64,000 bases of DNA, taken from contig CAMQJB010000007.1 of assembly GCA_947002045.1 (NCBI GenBank), positions 1-64,000 on the forward strand. The letters are read 5' to 3'. The stretch is from an uncultured Collinsella sp. Lineage in GTDB: Bacteria; Actinomycetota; Coriobacteriia; Coriobacteriales; Coriobacteriaceae. Below the pieces are notes generated by a model, which saw only the letters and a list, made by a program, of their open reading frames with translations, was not told the origin of the DNA and searched no databases. Made by a program: the position numbers and the translations under genes. Positions 20,992 to 30,092 of the stretch are shown here, in pieces (position 1 is the first letter of the stretch; every line of letters starts with the position of its first letter).

Positions 20992-21027
20992 AAAAAAAGG
21001 GGGTACCGACCAACGTCGATACCCCTT
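20992..21027 (-). terminator. Terminator after argR
   Basis: On the minus strand a hairpin of AGGGGTATCGAC with GTCGGTACCCCC, followed by seven T. Confidence 0.8.
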
Positions 21028-21075
21028 ACAAGCCACTATGTCACGCACACAGTGCCGAGCGCACGACCCGCACGC

Positions 21076-21513
21076 CTACTTGCGAGAATTGCTCAGCTTA
21101 TTGATCAGCGCCTCAAGACGCTCGCCGTCCTCGGCCGTCTGGGCAATAACCAAAATCGTATCGTTGCCGGCAAGCGAGCCAAGCACATCGGGCAGCTCTG
21201 CCGCATCAACGGCGGCGGCGATGCCGGAAGCCGTGCCAGGCTGAGCCTTGATCATAACCAGATTATCGGTACGCAGAACGCCCGTTACGAGCTCGGAAAC
21301 CATACGCTGCAGGTGCAGGTCCTCTGCCAGAACATAGATGCCCTCAGGGAGCTTACGCAGCCCCATGTCGGCAATATCGCGAGAGACAGTCGCCTGCGTG
21401 CAATCAAAGCCCATAGCGCGGAGCTCATCGACCAGCACGCGCTGCGTGCGGACGTCCTTATTGCGCACAATATCTCTAATGGCATCCTGGCGCCCATTGC
21501 GTTTTTTAGCCAT
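21076..21513 (-). CDS. argR: Arginine repressor ArgR
   Basis: 145 residues. The N-terminal winged helix includes QATVSRDIADMGL, and the C-terminal oligomerisation and arginine-binding part includes GTASGIAAAVDAAELPDVLG. It represses arginine genes when arginine is high. The start MAKKRNGRQ follows GGAGAGAGGG. No arginine biosynthesis genes are in the window, so its targets lie elsewhere. A 13-bp palindrome at 21602-21639 precedes it. Confidence 0.92.
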   Translation of the reverse strand: MAKKRNGRQDAIRDIVRNKDVRTQRVLVDELRAMGFDCTQATVSRDIADMGLRKLPEGIYVLAEDLHLQRMVSELVTGVLRTDNLVMIKAQPGTASGIAAAVDAAELPDVLGSLAGNDTILVIAQTAEDGERLEALINKLSNSRK

Positions 21514-21601
21514 ACAAACCCTCTCTCCAAAAGATGGCGGAGACAATCAATCAGTGATTGAATAGTTTAACGCTATTTGAAGGCTTTTGTGTATAAGAAC
21601 G

Positions 21602-21639
21602 CATTTCGAAACAATTCTATGCAAGTTTGTTTCGAAATG
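21602..21639. promoter_or_regulatory. Perfect 13-bp inverted repeat upstream of argR
   Basis: CATTTCGAAACAA and its exact complement separated by 12 bases. It lies between the glycosyltransferase stop and the argR start, with no T run, so it is more like an operator than a terminator. It does not match the usual ARG box. Confidence 0.45.
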
Positions 21640-21645
21640 AGCCGT

Positions 21646-22686
21646 TTAGGCGGTTTTTGCGCCCGTCCGGTTAAGAAAAGCTGCCAGATGCGTACACATC
21701 ACGCAGCGCGCGGGCTTGGCGCTGGCGATCGGCCCAAACAACAGACCGAGCCCCCGATGGTTATCCTTGAGCGCGGCGACCATCTGACGGGTTCGAGGCG
21801 CATCGAGCATATCACGCATGCGGGCGGAACGCTCGATTGACGACACCCCATGCGGGCTCAGACACAAATTCTCGATGCAGGCGACCAGTCCGGCAAAGTA
21901 GAACTTTTGGCTTGCCAGCTTGAGCCGACCACCGCTGTCTGCTTCCGAGAGTGAGTCCGCAAGCTCGTCGAGCGCTCGAGTGTCATCGGATACCTTGGCA
22001 TACATGGTGGGATCAAAGGCATCTGTAAGTTTAGGTGCCGCCGTGTGGAAACAAGCATCGCCGCAGCCGGACACGCATCGTGTCTGCGAAAGCGCGCATG
22101 CCATAAACCCAACTGTGCGAAACACCTTGTCGCACAAAAGGCATGCCTCAAACAGCGAGCGGCTGTACATCACACCAGAGGTCTGAACGACTAGGCCGCC
22201 TAAAATCAACTGAGGCAGCCCGGCCACCATCGAAGATTTGCTATCAATGGAAATATGAGCAGCATCCAAGACGCGCGAATGGCGCTCTCGATGTGCATCA
22301 TAGCGGTCGAGCGACACCGTGGGGAGCACTATGTCTGCCGTAGTATCGCACGCGATATTGACCATCTTGGAAAGGGACTGCGGAGCAAACCACTCATCGG
22401 CGTTCATAGCGATGATTTGAGAGCCGCGCGAGGCAGCAAAACCGGCACGAAGACAAGCGCCGCGCTTCGCGTCCTCGACGTCAATCAAATCAATATGGAT
22501 GTCCCTGTCGGCAGCAACTTGAAGCGAATGGCGCACACCGGGCGCAGCATCGCGGCAGACAACGACAATCTGCAAATCGTAGAGGTCTTGGTTCTGGATA
22601 CTCTCGAGCGCACGCATCGCATAGCTGGGCGAACCTTCTACCACAAGGATCACCGAAAGTCGCGGATGCGAGCCACGTCGAACCAA
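21646..22686 (-). CDS. Glycosyltransferase family 2-like protein
   Basis: 346 residues. The N-terminal half has the GT-A features LSVILVVEGSPSYAMRALESI, QIVVVCRD, GFAASRGSQIIAMNADEWF (the DxD-like metal site is replaced by NADEW). The C-terminal half is unfamiliar and cysteine-rich around CALSQTRCVSGCGDACF. Likely transfers a sugar onto a surface glycan, substrate unknown. The start is TTG with GAGAGGA nine bases before; there is no in-frame ATG nearby. Function moderately sure. Confidence 0.75.
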   Translation of the reverse strand: MVRRGSHPRLSVILVVEGSPSYAMRALESIQNQDLYDLQIVVVCRDAAPGVRHSLQVAADRDIHIDLIDVEDAKRGACLRAGFAASRGSQIIAMNADEWFAPQSLSKMVNIACDTTADIVLPTVSLDRYDAHRERHSRVLDAAHISIDSKSSMVAGLPQLILGGLVVQTSGVMYSRSLFEACLLCDKVFRTVGFMACALSQTRCVSGCGDACFHTAAPKLTDAFDPTMYAKVSDDTRALDELADSLSEADSGGRLKLASQKFYFAGLVACIENLCLSPHGVSSIERSARMRDMLDAPRTRQMVAALKDNHRGLGLLFGPIASAKPARCVMCTHLAAFLNRTGAKTA

Positions 22687-22847
22687 GTTATCCGTCCTCT
22701 CGACAGCAGTGAATCAAACTGTCGTTCATGGTACACCCCGGCAATAAAAGCAATGAGACACCGGTTGTATTGCACGCCAAGAACAGATGTTGCACACGCG
22801 CAGCCCACAGATGACAGGTGCCGACGCACGACGCGCCGAGCCCTCCC

Positions 22848-23672
22848 CTAGTCGAGCACGACAAGCTCGGCGGGATCGTAATCCACGCCCATAAACGTAA
22901 GGCCGCAGGCAGGAGCCGTGGGGCCCGCAGCGGTACGGTCGCAAGCATCGATGACCTCACGCATCCACTCGGGTTCACGGCGATGCATGCCAATCTCGAC
23001 AAGCGTGCCCACGATCGTACGGACCATCGAATGCAGGAACGCATTGCCCTCGATGGTAAACGTCAGGATGTCCTCGCCAAACGCAATCTCATGGCCAAAC
23101 TCGGCACGCATCACGCAGCGGTGCGTGGGCTTGCCCACGGCAGACGCCACCTTGCAAAAGCTCTTGAAGTCCTGCTCGCCCAGCAGCGCGGGACAGGCCG
23201 CAGACATCGCCTCAACATCCAATGGGTAGCGATGCCACCACACCGCACCGCGCGAAAGCACAGGGCGCGCGTCGCGATCGGCAATACGGTACGTATACGT
23301 ACGGGAACGCGCATCAAAGCGTGCAGAAAAGCCTTTACGGGCCTTGTAGACCTCGTTTATGGCGATATCTTTGGGCAGGAGGGCATCCATAGCCCTCAGC
23401 CACCTACGGCGCGTCAAAGCCAACTCAGCGTCCGTTACGGGCACGCTGATAAACTGTGCCACCGCATGCACGCCGGCATCGGTACGTCCCGCACACGTCA
23501 GGTCGATCGGACGGCGCAGGAGCGTCTCAATAGCTCGACGTAGCTCACCCGCAACCGTCGTCTGTCCCGGCTGCTCGGCAAATCCGCTATACGACGAGCC
23601 ATCATAGGCCACGCGAAATACGAGCGTGGCGTCAAGCTCGGAAATCGAATTGAAATCAGACGGCGCAGTCAT
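22848..23672 (-). CDS. truA: tRNA pseudouridine synthase A
   Basis: 274 residues. The catalytic motif CAGRTDAGVHA, with Asp as nucleophile, is near residue 60. It makes pseudouridine at positions 38-40 of the tRNA anticodon arm. It sits after the rplQ terminator in the same direction, as it often does in Gram-positives. The ATG at MTAPSDF was chosen for length and a weak GGGAG site; five upstream residues are optional. Confidence 0.94.
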   Translation of the reverse strand: MTAPSDFNSISELDATLVFRVAYDGSSYSGFAEQPGQTTVAGELRRAIETLLRRPIDLTCAGRTDAGVHAVAQFISVPVTDAELALTRRRWLRAMDALLPKDIAINEVYKARKGFSARFDARSRTYTYRIADRDARPVLSRGAVWWHRYPLDVEAMSAACPALLGEQDFKSFCKVASAVGKPTHRCVMRAEFGHEIAFGEDILTFTIEGNAFLHSMVRTIVGTLVEIGMHRREPEWMREVIDACDRTAAGPTAPACGLTFMGVDYDPAELVVLD

Positions 23673-23707
23673 GGGCGCTCCCAACAAACAAGCAACGGTA
23701 TCGCGAC

Positions 23708-23738
23708 AAAAAAAGAGGGGTACGCGAACGTACCCCTC
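23708..23738 (-). terminator. Terminator after rplQ
   Basis: Perfect stem GAGGGGTACG/CGTACCCCTC with a four-base loop and a seven-T run on the minus strand, ending the ribosomal block. Confidence 0.9.
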
Positions 23739-23764
23739 GAATATAGCCTATGCAGACGGATTGT

Positions 23765-24232
23765 CTACTCAGCGGTCTCCTCAGCAGGAGCCTCCTCGGC
23801 AGCCTCGACCTTCTTGGGAGCAGCGGCCTTCTTGGGGGCCGGAGCAGCCTTCTTAGCCTTAGGCGTGCAAGGCTCGGTGACGAGCTCCATGATAACGATG
23901 GGAGCGTTGTCGCCCTTGCGGTTACCGAGCTTCATGATGCGGGTGTAACCGCCGTTGCGGTCCTGCCACATGCCCTGAGCAGCCTTGTCGAAGATCTCGG
24001 CAACGAGCTGCTTATCGCCGAGCTTGGCGATAGCCAGACGACGAGAGTGCAGGTCGCCCTTCTTGGCCCAGGTGATGATCGGATCGACGACCGAACGCAG
24101 CGCCTTAGCGCGGGTCTCGGTGGTCTTGATGCGGTCGTTCTCGAAGAGGGCCTTAGCAAGGCTCTTCTTCATGGCCTTGGTGTGGCTCGCATCGGTGCCG
24201 AGCTTCAGGCCCTTCTTAACGTTATGACGCAT
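23765..24232 (-). CDS. rplQ: Ribosomal protein L17 with Ala/Lys/Glu tail
   Basis: 155 residues: the L17 core (1 to about 118) starting MRHNVKKGLKLGTDASHT, then a low-complexity tail, APAPKKAAAPKKVEAAEEAP, ending acidic. L17 sits at the tunnel exit of the large subunit. Last gene of the alpha block, 30 bases after rpoA. The tail resembles that of L31 in this window. Confidence 0.95.
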   Translation of the reverse strand: MRHNVKKGLKLGTDASHTKAMKKSLAKALFENDRIKTTETRAKALRSVVDPIITWAKKGDLHSRRLAIAKLGDKQLVAEIFDKAAQGMWQDRNGGYTRIMKLGNRKGDNAPIVIMELVTEPCTPKAKKAAPAPKKAAAPKKVEAAEEAPAEETAE

Positions 24233-24262
24233 GGTCTAGTTTCTCCTCAAATATGCGAAGCA

Positions 24263-25204
24263 TTAAGCCTTCAGGCTCAGGCCCATGGACTCAAGCTTGT
24301 CCTTCACTTCCTCGATCGACTTAACACCGAAGTTACGGATGTTGAGCAGATCGTTCTCCGAGAACTCAACGAGCTGACGGACCGAGTGAATGCTGGCGCG
24401 CTTAAGGCAGTTGTAAGAACGGACGGAAAGGTCCAGATCCTCGATCTGCTTGTCCAGCTCAGCGTTGTCGTTGGTGACCTCGGGAGCGAAGATCGAAGCC
24501 TCCTCCTCGACCTCGGGGGTCTCGGCAAGGTTCATAAAGGCAGCCATATGCTGGTTAATGATATTGGCAGCCTGGACCACGGCGTCGCGCGGGGCGATGG
24601 AGCCGTTGGTCTCGATCTCGAGGACAAGGCGGTCGTAGTCGGTGTGCTGACCGACACGGCAAGCCTCAACGAGCTTGGCGCAACGGGAAACCGGCGAGTA
24701 CAGCGAGTCGACGTGGATCACACCGATGGGATCGTTGTCGCGTTTGTTGGCCTCGCCAGAAACATAGCCGCGGCCATAGCCGATGCGCATGCTCATGGTG
24801 AGATGGCCACCCTCGGTGAGCGTAGCGATGTGCTGCTCGGGGTTGACCAGCTCAAACTCGGACGGAATAAAGAAGTCCGCACCGGTGACCTCGCAGGGGC
24901 CGTCAACCGAAATGGTGGCGGTCGCCTCGTCGGTCGTGCCGAGAGCCCTGAAGACAAGACCCTTGACATTCAGGACGATGTCGGTGACATCGTCGACCAT
25001 GTTAGGGATGGTCATGAACTCGTGGTGCGCGCCATCGATCTGAATAGCCTCGACGGCGGCACCCTCGAGCGAGGACAGAAGAACGCGACGAAGGGAGTTA
25101 CCCAGCGTATCGCCGTAACCACGCTCGAGCGGCTCGACGGAGACACGAGCAGACGTCTCGTTGATCTCTTCGACCTGAACCTGAGGCCTAATGAATTCTG
25201 ACAT
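24263..25204 (-). CDS. rpoA: RNA polymerase alpha subunit
   Basis: 313 residues with the N-terminal dimerisation domain (about 1-230; ERGYGDTLGNSLRRVLLSSL) and a C-terminal domain (about 250-313; VRSYNCLKRASIHSVRQLVE) joined by an acidic linker. It assembles RNA polymerase and contacts promoters and activators. Lies between rpsD and rplQ as in most bacteria. Confidence 0.97.
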   Translation of the reverse strand: MSEFIRPQVQVEEINETSARVSVEPLERGYGDTLGNSLRRVLLSSLEGAAVEAIQIDGAHHEFMTIPNMVDDVTDIVLNVKGLVFRALGTTDEATATISVDGPCEVTGADFFIPSEFELVNPEQHIATLTEGGHLTMSMRIGYGRGYVSGEANKRDNDPIGVIHVDSLYSPVSRCAKLVEACRVGQHTDYDRLVLEIETNGSIAPRDAVVQAANIINQHMAAFMNLAETPEVEEEASIFAPEVTNDNAELDKQIEDLDLSVRSYNCLKRASIHSVRQLVEFSENDLLNIRNFGVKSIEEVKDKLESMGLSLKA

Positions 25205-25236
25205 GTATTACCTCCAGCCTCAGCAGCCCGGATGGA

Positions 25237-25833
25237 CTACTTAGAGTAGAGCTCGACGATGAGCTGCTCGTTGATATCACCGCTGATCTGCTCACGCGTC
25301 GGCAGAGCGAGCACGTTACCAGACAGCTTCTCGATATCGACCTCGAGCCAGCCAGGGACCTCAAAGCGCTCGGAGGAAATCAGGGCCTCCTTGATGGGGA
25401 GGAGGTCACGGAACTTCTCGCCGACAGCGACGACGTCGCCGGCCTTGACGCGGTAGGACGGGATGTCCACGCGCTTGCCGTTCACGGTGAAGTGACCGTG
25501 ACGGACGGACTGACGAGCCTCTTTGCGGGTGCGGGCGAAGCCAAGACGGAAGACGACGTTGTCGAGGCGAGACTCAAGAATGATCATGAGGTTCTCACCG
25601 GTGACGCCGTTCATCTTACGGGCCTTGTTGAAGTAGCCGTGGAACTGCTTCTCCAGAACGCCATAGATGAACTTGACCTTCTGCTTCTCGCGCAGCTGCA
25701 TGCCGTACTCAGATTCCTTGCGACGGCGCTTGGGCTGACGGATAGATTCCTTCTTGCTGCTGTAACCGAGCTCAGCGGGATCGATCCCGAGCTGACGGCA
25801 GCGCTTAAGAACAGGAGTCCTGTCGATTGCCAT
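25237..25833 (-). CDS. rpsD: Ribosomal protein S4
   Basis: 198 residues. The S4 RNA-binding domain (about 90-150) includes RLDNVVFRLGFARTRKEAR. The N-terminus has only one cysteine (LKRCRQLG), so this is the zinc-free form. It starts assembly of the small subunit and in some bacteria represses this operon. Confidence 0.97.
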   Translation of the reverse strand: MAIDRTPVLKRCRQLGIDPAELGYSSKKESIRQPKRRRKESEYGMQLREKQKVKFIYGVLEKQFHGYFNKARKMNGVTGENLMIILESRLDNVVFRLGFARTRKEARQSVRHGHFTVNGKRVDIPSYRVKAGDVVAVGEKFRDLLPIKEALISSERFEVPGWLEVDIEKLSGNVLALPTREQISGDINEQLIVELYSK

Positions 25834-25852
25834 ATTGATACGATCCTTTCAG

Positions 25853-26257
25853 TTACACGCGGCGACGCTTCTTGGGGCGGCAGCCGTTGTGCGGAATGGG
25901 GGTCTTGTCCTGGATGCTCGAGACCTCGAGGCCAGCAGCCTGGAGGGAGCGGATGGCGGTCTCACGACCGGAGCCGGGGCCCTTGACGAAGACGGAAACC
26001 TTCTTCATACCGTGCTCCATGGCCTGCTTGGCAGCAGCCTCGGCAGCCATCTGGGCAGCGAACGGCGTGGACTTACGGGAGCCCTTGAAGCCCACCTGGC
26101 CAGCCGACTTCCAGGAAATGACGTTGCCCTGGGGATCGGTGATCGAAACGATCGTGTTGTTGAACGTAGAACGAATGTGAGCCTGGCCCACGGAAATGTT
26201 CTTACGGTCCGCGCGCTTCAGACGGGCAGCGCGAACGTTCTTCTTAGCAGTAGCCAT
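25853..26257 (-). CDS. rpsK: Ribosomal protein S11
   Basis: 134 residues of a canonical S11, with STFNNTIVSITDPQGNVISW and the C-terminal GCRPKKRRRV. Part of the platform of the small subunit, between rpsM and rpsD. Confidence 0.97.
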   Translation of the reverse strand: MATAKKNVRAARLKRADRKNISVGQAHIRSTFNNTIVSITDPQGNVISWKSAGQVGFKGSRKSTPFAAQMAAEAAAKQAMEHGMKKVSVFVKGPGSGRETAIRSLQAAGLEVSSIQDKTPIPHNGCRPKKRRRV

Positions 26258-26271
26258 CTATCTAGCGCTCC

Positions 26272-26646
26272 TTATTTCTTCTTCTTAGCACCGATCTGAC
26301 GCTTCGGGCCCTTGCGGGTACGAGCGTTAGTGTGGGTGCGCTGGCCGCGGACCGGGAGGCCCTTGCGGTGACGAAGGCCGCGGTTGCAGCCGATGTCCAT
26401 AAGGCGCTTGACGTTCTGGTTGCGCTCACGGCGGAGGTCGCCCTCAACCATGATCTGGTTCTTATCGATATAATCGCGGATGGCGTTAACCTCATCCTCG
26501 GTGAGGTCCTTAACGCGCGTATCCACGTTAACGTTGCACTCGACGCAAATCTTCGTCGCAGTGGTGCGGCCGATGCCGTAAATGTAGGTCAGACCGATCT
26601 CAACGCGCTTCTCACGCGGGAGGTCGACACCATTAATACGGGCCAA
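26272..26646 (-). CDS. rpsM: Ribosomal protein S13
   Basis: 124 residues, starting MARINGVDLPREKRVEIGLT, with the conserved RGLRHRKGLPVRGQRTHTNA and a basic tail. It contacts tRNA and the large subunit at the head. Confidence 0.97.
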   Translation of the reverse strand: MARINGVDLPREKRVEIGLTYIYGIGRTTATKICVECNVNVDTRVKDLTEDEVNAIRDYIDKNQIMVEGDLRRERNQNVKRLMDIGCNRGLRHRKGLPVRGQRTHTNARTRKGPKRQIGAKKKK

Positions 26647-26660
26647 CGTAGTCTCCTCTC

Positions 26661-26774
26661 TTAACCCTGACGCTGCTTATGACGGGGGTTCTCGCAAATG
26701 ACGAGGACCTTGCCATGGCGCCTAATGATTTTGCACTTATCGCACATCTTCTTGACCGAAGGACGTACCTTCAT
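26661..26774 (-). CDS. rpmJ: Ribosomal protein L36
   Basis: A 37-residue gene: MKVRPSVKKMCDKCKII followed by the rest of a standard L36 ending RHKQRQG. Three zinc ligands (C11, C14, C27) and a His near the end are present, the zinc-binding form. It lies 14 bases upstream of rpsM in the usual place. AAAGGAAGAACG precedes the ATG. Confidence 0.95.
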   Translation of the reverse strand: MKVRPSVKKMCDKCKIIRRHGKVLVICENPRHKQRQG

Positions 26775-26924
26775 CGTTCTTCCTTTCGGTAGCGCTCAAA
26801 CTACTTCCCTACTATCTACTCGCCCAGCCGCAGGCGTTTAAAACTATGGCTGGTCTTCACACACAATCCGACCGTAGGTTGAGCTAAGCCTGCAGTCGGA
26901 AATGGAGTGCGTGTATGCGTGCCG

Positions 26925-27143
26925 CTATTTGTAGCGATAGGTGATGCGGCCGCGGGTCAGGTCGTACGGGGAAAGCTCCACGACAACCCTGTCACCGGGG
27001 AGAATACGGATGTAATTCATTCGGATCTTGCCAGAAATGTTGCACAGAACCGAATGACCGTTCTCGAGCTCGACCTTAAACATGGCGTTGGGCAACGGTT
27101 CCTTTACCGTACCCTCGAGCTCAATTGCGTCTTCCTTCTTCAC
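26925..27143 (-). CDS. infA: Translation initiation factor IF-1
   Basis: 72 residues, starting at GTG with MKKEDAIELEG; a TTG two codons upstream is an alternative. The OB-fold is complete, with NAMFKVELENGHSVLCNISG and the conserved C-terminal GDRVVVELSPYDLTRGRI. It binds the small subunit and blocks the A site during initiation. A 150-base gap separates it from rpmJ, and a large palindrome lies between it and map. Confidence 0.94.
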   Translation of the reverse strand: MKKEDAIELEGTVKEPLPNAMFKVELENGHSVLCNISGKIRMNYIRILPGDRVVVELSPYDLTRGRITYRYK

Positions 27144-27254
27144 AAGCAATCATCTTTCTCTAGAAAACGACAGCGATTGAGTATTCTACAACACGTATGC
27201 ACGCATCGTAATAACTTCGTAATGGCTCCACAACTAAGTGGAACTTGTTACATT

Positions 27255-27384
27255 TGAAATGTAAAACAAAGCCGTTCCCTGATGCCCAAGATCGCCTTGA
27301 AATGAGAAGGCATAGACCTTGGGGTCATGCCTTCGAAATTGAAAGGCGAGGTTGGGCATCAGGAGGCGGCGACTTTTACATTTC
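27255..27384. repeat. Nested ~130-bp palindrome between map and infA
   Basis: Outer arms are a perfect 11-bp pair (GAAATGTAAAA/TTTTACATTTC), then a GCCG/CGGC stem, a perfect 12-bp stem CCTGATGCCCAA/TTGGGCATCAGG (27278-27363), and inner CGCCTT/AAGGCG and AAGGCAT/ATGCCTT stems. The right outer arm contains the stop codon and last codons of map. Looks like a folded RNA element or a miniature inverted-repeat element. Confidence 0.8.
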
Positions 27385-28164
27385 TCCGCCTTGGAGCGAA
27401 CACCAAGCACCTTGGGCATCCGTGGTGAGAATCACCGGACCGTCATTGGTAATGGCGACGGTGTTCTCGTAGTGCGCGGCGGGCAGGTGGTCGTTGGTCG
27501 TGACGATCCAACCGTCGGAGCCCGTGCTCACATGGTTGGAACCCATCGTAACCATCGGCTCGATGGCAATGACCATGCCGGCCTGGAGGCGAACGCCCCT
27601 CCCCTTCTTTCCATAGTTAGGAACGTTGGGGTCCTCGTGCATCACGCGGCCAATGCCATGGCCCACATAATCGCGAAGCACACCGTAACCGTGAGACTCG
27701 GCGAGGGACTGAACGGCATAACCGACGTCCCCGATATGGTTACCGGGAACAGCCTGCTCGATGGCAGCCTTAAGGCAATCGCGCGTGACCTCGCACAAAG
27801 CCTTGGCTTCGGGCGTGGGGGTGCCGACGAAAAACGTCCAAGCGTTATCGCCGACCCAACCGTCGACAACGGCTCCCGTATCGATGGAGATGATATCGCC
27901 ATCGCGCAGGATCATGTCGGGGTTGGGAATACCGTGGACCACGGCATCGTTGATCGATGCGCAAATGGTCCCCGGGAACCCGCCGTAACCCTTAAAGGCC
28001 GGGGTGCCGCCATGCATGCGGATAATCTGCTCCGCGAGCTGATCGAGCTCAAAGGTGGAAACGCCGGGGCGCACCATGGCTCCAACGTGGCGGAGCGCCA
28101 TCTTAGATAGCGCTCCTGCCTTCTTCATCTGCTCGATTTGCGTTGCAGACTTAATCTTGATCAT
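27376..28164 (-). CDS. map: Methionine aminopeptidase type I
   Basis: 262 residues. The metal site is intact: HGIPN (His), DIISIDTGAVVDGWVGDNAW (two Asp), GHGIG (His), and IEPM (Glu). It removes the N-terminal Met in the cytoplasm. Its start overlaps the adk stop (ATGA), so it is translationally coupled. The last codons fall in the right arm of a 130-bp palindrome; the C-terminus (SLQGGEM) may be altered by it. Confidence 0.96.
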   Translation of the reverse strand: MIKIKSATQIEQMKKAGALSKMALRHVGAMVRPGVSTFELDQLAEQIIRMHGGTPAFKGYGGFPGTICASINDAVVHGIPNPDMILRDGDIISIDTGAVVDGWVGDNAWTFFVGTPTPEAKALCEVTRDCLKAAIEQAVPGNHIGDVGYAVQSLAESHGYGVLRDYVGHGIGRVMHEDPNVPNYGKKGRGVRLQAGMVIAIEPMVTMGSNHVSTGSDGWIVTTNDHLPAAHYENTVAITNDGPVILTTDAQGAWCSLQGGEM

Positions 28165-28787
28165 AGACCGAGAGCCTCTTTGACATCCCCGTACACGGTC
28201 TCGCGAGCCTGGTCACCGTTGACCGACTTGAGCAGACCCTGGCCACGATAGTAGTCGACGAGCGGGCTCGTGGACTTCTCGTAGACGTCGAGACGGTTCT
28301 TGATGGTCTCAGGCTTGTCGTCGTCGCGCTGATACATCTCGCCTGCGCACTTGGGGCAGGTGGCATCGGCAGCGGTGCCGGTGTAACCGCAGGCGCGGCA
28401 GGTGCGACGCGAAGACAGACGATCGATGATGACCTCGGGGGCCACATCGACCAGAAGAGCACAATCGATCTCGCGACCCATGGCGGAGAGCTCGGAATCG
28501 AGCGTCACGGCCTGGGCGGTGTTGCGCGGGAAGCCGTCGAGGATGAAGCCCTGCTGGGCGTCATCGGCGGCAAGGCGCTCCTTGACAAGGTCGATCACGA
28601 GCTGGTCGGGAACGAGCTCGCCAGCGTCCATGTACTTCTTAGCCTGAATACCAAGCTCGGTGCCACCCTTGACGGCAGCACGCAGCAGGTCGCCCGTGGA
28701 AATGTGGGCGACGCCAAACTCGGCGACGAGCTCCTGTGCGACGGTGCCCTTACCGGCACCCGGAGCTCCGAGCAATACGAGGTTCAT
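28161..28787 (-). CDS. adk: Adenylate kinase, zinc-type
   Basis: 208 residues. P-loop GAPGAGKGT at 7-15; the lid carries a zinc site, CRACGYTG and CPKC. It interconverts ATP, AMP and ADP. It starts at MNLVLLG after GAGGAGG, directly after secY as in many bacteria, and shares ATGA with map. Confidence 0.97.
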   Translation of the reverse strand: MNLVLLGAPGAGKGTVAQELVAEFGVAHISTGDLLRAAVKGGTELGIQAKKYMDAGELVPDQLVIDLVKERLAADDAQQGFILDGFPRNTAQAVTLDSELSAMGREIDCALLVDVAPEVIIDRLSSRRTCRACGYTGTAADATCPKCAGEMYQRDDDKPETIKNRLDVYEKSTSPLVDYYRGQGLLKSVNGDQARETVYGDVKEALGL

Positions 28788-28805
28788 GAGCAATCCTCCT
28801 CTAGC

Positions 28806-30092
28806 CTATTTAAAGAATCCATCGTAATCATACATCTTGATCTGGCCTTCGAGCTTATCGACTGTGTCGAGCACGACGCCGACCATGATGAGGATGGACG
28901 TGCCGCCAAATGCCTGGATCAGATGGTTACCCGTGAAGGAGAAGATGATCGAAGGCACGATGGCGATGAGCGCCAAAAAGACAGCGCTGGGAAGCGTAAT
29001 CTTGTTGAGCGCGTTCTTGATGTAGGCCGCGGTAGCCCTACCCGGACGCACGCCCGGAATAAAGCCGCCCTGCTTCTTAAGGTTGTCGGCCGTGTCATCG
29101 GGGTTGAACACCATGGACGTGTAGAAGTACGCGAAAAACACGATGAGGACAACGTTAAGCACCCAGTTGAGCCAGCCGCGCGAAAGCGCAGAGGCAACTG
29201 CCTGGATCCAGCCGATGCCGGGGAAGAACACGGCAATCTGAGCCGGGAAGTACAGCAGCGCCGAAGCGAAGATGATCGGCACGACACCCGCGGTGTTGAC
29301 CTTGATGGGCAGGTAGGTGGTCTGGCCACCCATCATGCGACGGCCCACGACGCGCTTAGCGTAGGAGACCGGGATGCGGCGCTGGCCGCGCTCAAGGAAA
29401 ACAATCAACGGGATAACCAGCAGGATGATGGCGCAGATGATCACCATGGTGATGATGCCACCGGCATTGCCCTCGGTGCTGGAGAAGATAGCCTGCGGCA
29501 GACCGGCCATGATGTTCGCGAAGATGATCAGCGACATGCCATTGCCGATACCGCGCTGGGTGATGAGCTCACCAATCCACATGATCAGCATGGCGCCCGC
29601 AGTGAGCGTGCCGACGATCATGAGGTCGAAGATGATCTCGGGAGCGCCGGCGCCATTGAAGCTGATGCCGAAGCTCTTAAAGAGGAAGAGGTAACCAACG
29701 GAGTTGAGGATTGCCAGAGCCAGGGTGAGGTAACGCGAATACTGCGTAATCTTGGTCTGACCGACCTCGCCCTCGCGGGCAAGCTCATGCAGGGAAGGCA
29801 CGACGGCCTGGAGCATCTGGAGGATGATCGAGCTGGTGATGTAAGGCATGATGCCCAGCGAAAACACCGACACATAGCTCAACGCGCCGCCAGAGAAAAG
29901 ATTCAGGAGGGCCATAGCACCAGCGGCGACCGAATTGTTATCGGTCGAGAAAAGGCCCAGCATCCCCTGGAAGGGAATGCCGGGCACAGGAACGTGCGCA
30001 CCAATGCGGTACACGACGAGCATAGCTATGGTAAAAAGAATCTTTTCGCGCAATTCTTTGATGCGGAAAGCATTCTTAAGACCATTTAGCAC
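28806..30092 (-). CDS. secY: Preprotein translocase subunit SecY
   Basis: 428 residues with about ten membrane helices, including the GVVPIIFASALLYFPAQIAVF region and the cytoplasmic loop FLERGQRRIPVSYAKR that contacts SecA. It forms the protein-conducting channel. Start is GTG inside the end of rplO (7-base overlap; TGCTAAATGG), so translation is coupled to L15. Confidence 0.96.
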   Translation of the reverse strand: MLNGLKNAFRIKELREKILFTIAMLVVYRIGAHVPVPGIPFQGMLGLFSTDNNSVAAGAMALLNLFSGGALSYVSVFSLGIMPYITSSIILQMLQAVVPSLHELAREGEVGQTKITQYSRYLTLALAILNSVGYLFLFKSFGISFNGAGAPEIIFDLMIVGTLTAGAMLIMWIGELITQRGIGNGMSLIIFANIMAGLPQAIFSSTEGNAGGIITMVIICAIILLVIPLIVFLERGQRRIPVSYAKRVVGRRMMGGQTTYLPIKVNTAGVVPIIFASALLYFPAQIAVFFPGIGWIQAVASALSRGWLNWVLNVVLIVFFAYFYTSMVFNPDDTADNLKKQGGFIPGVRPGRATAAYIKNALNKITLPSAVFLALIAIVPSIIFSFTGNHLIQAFGGTSILIMVGVVLDTVDKLEGQIKMYDYDGFFK

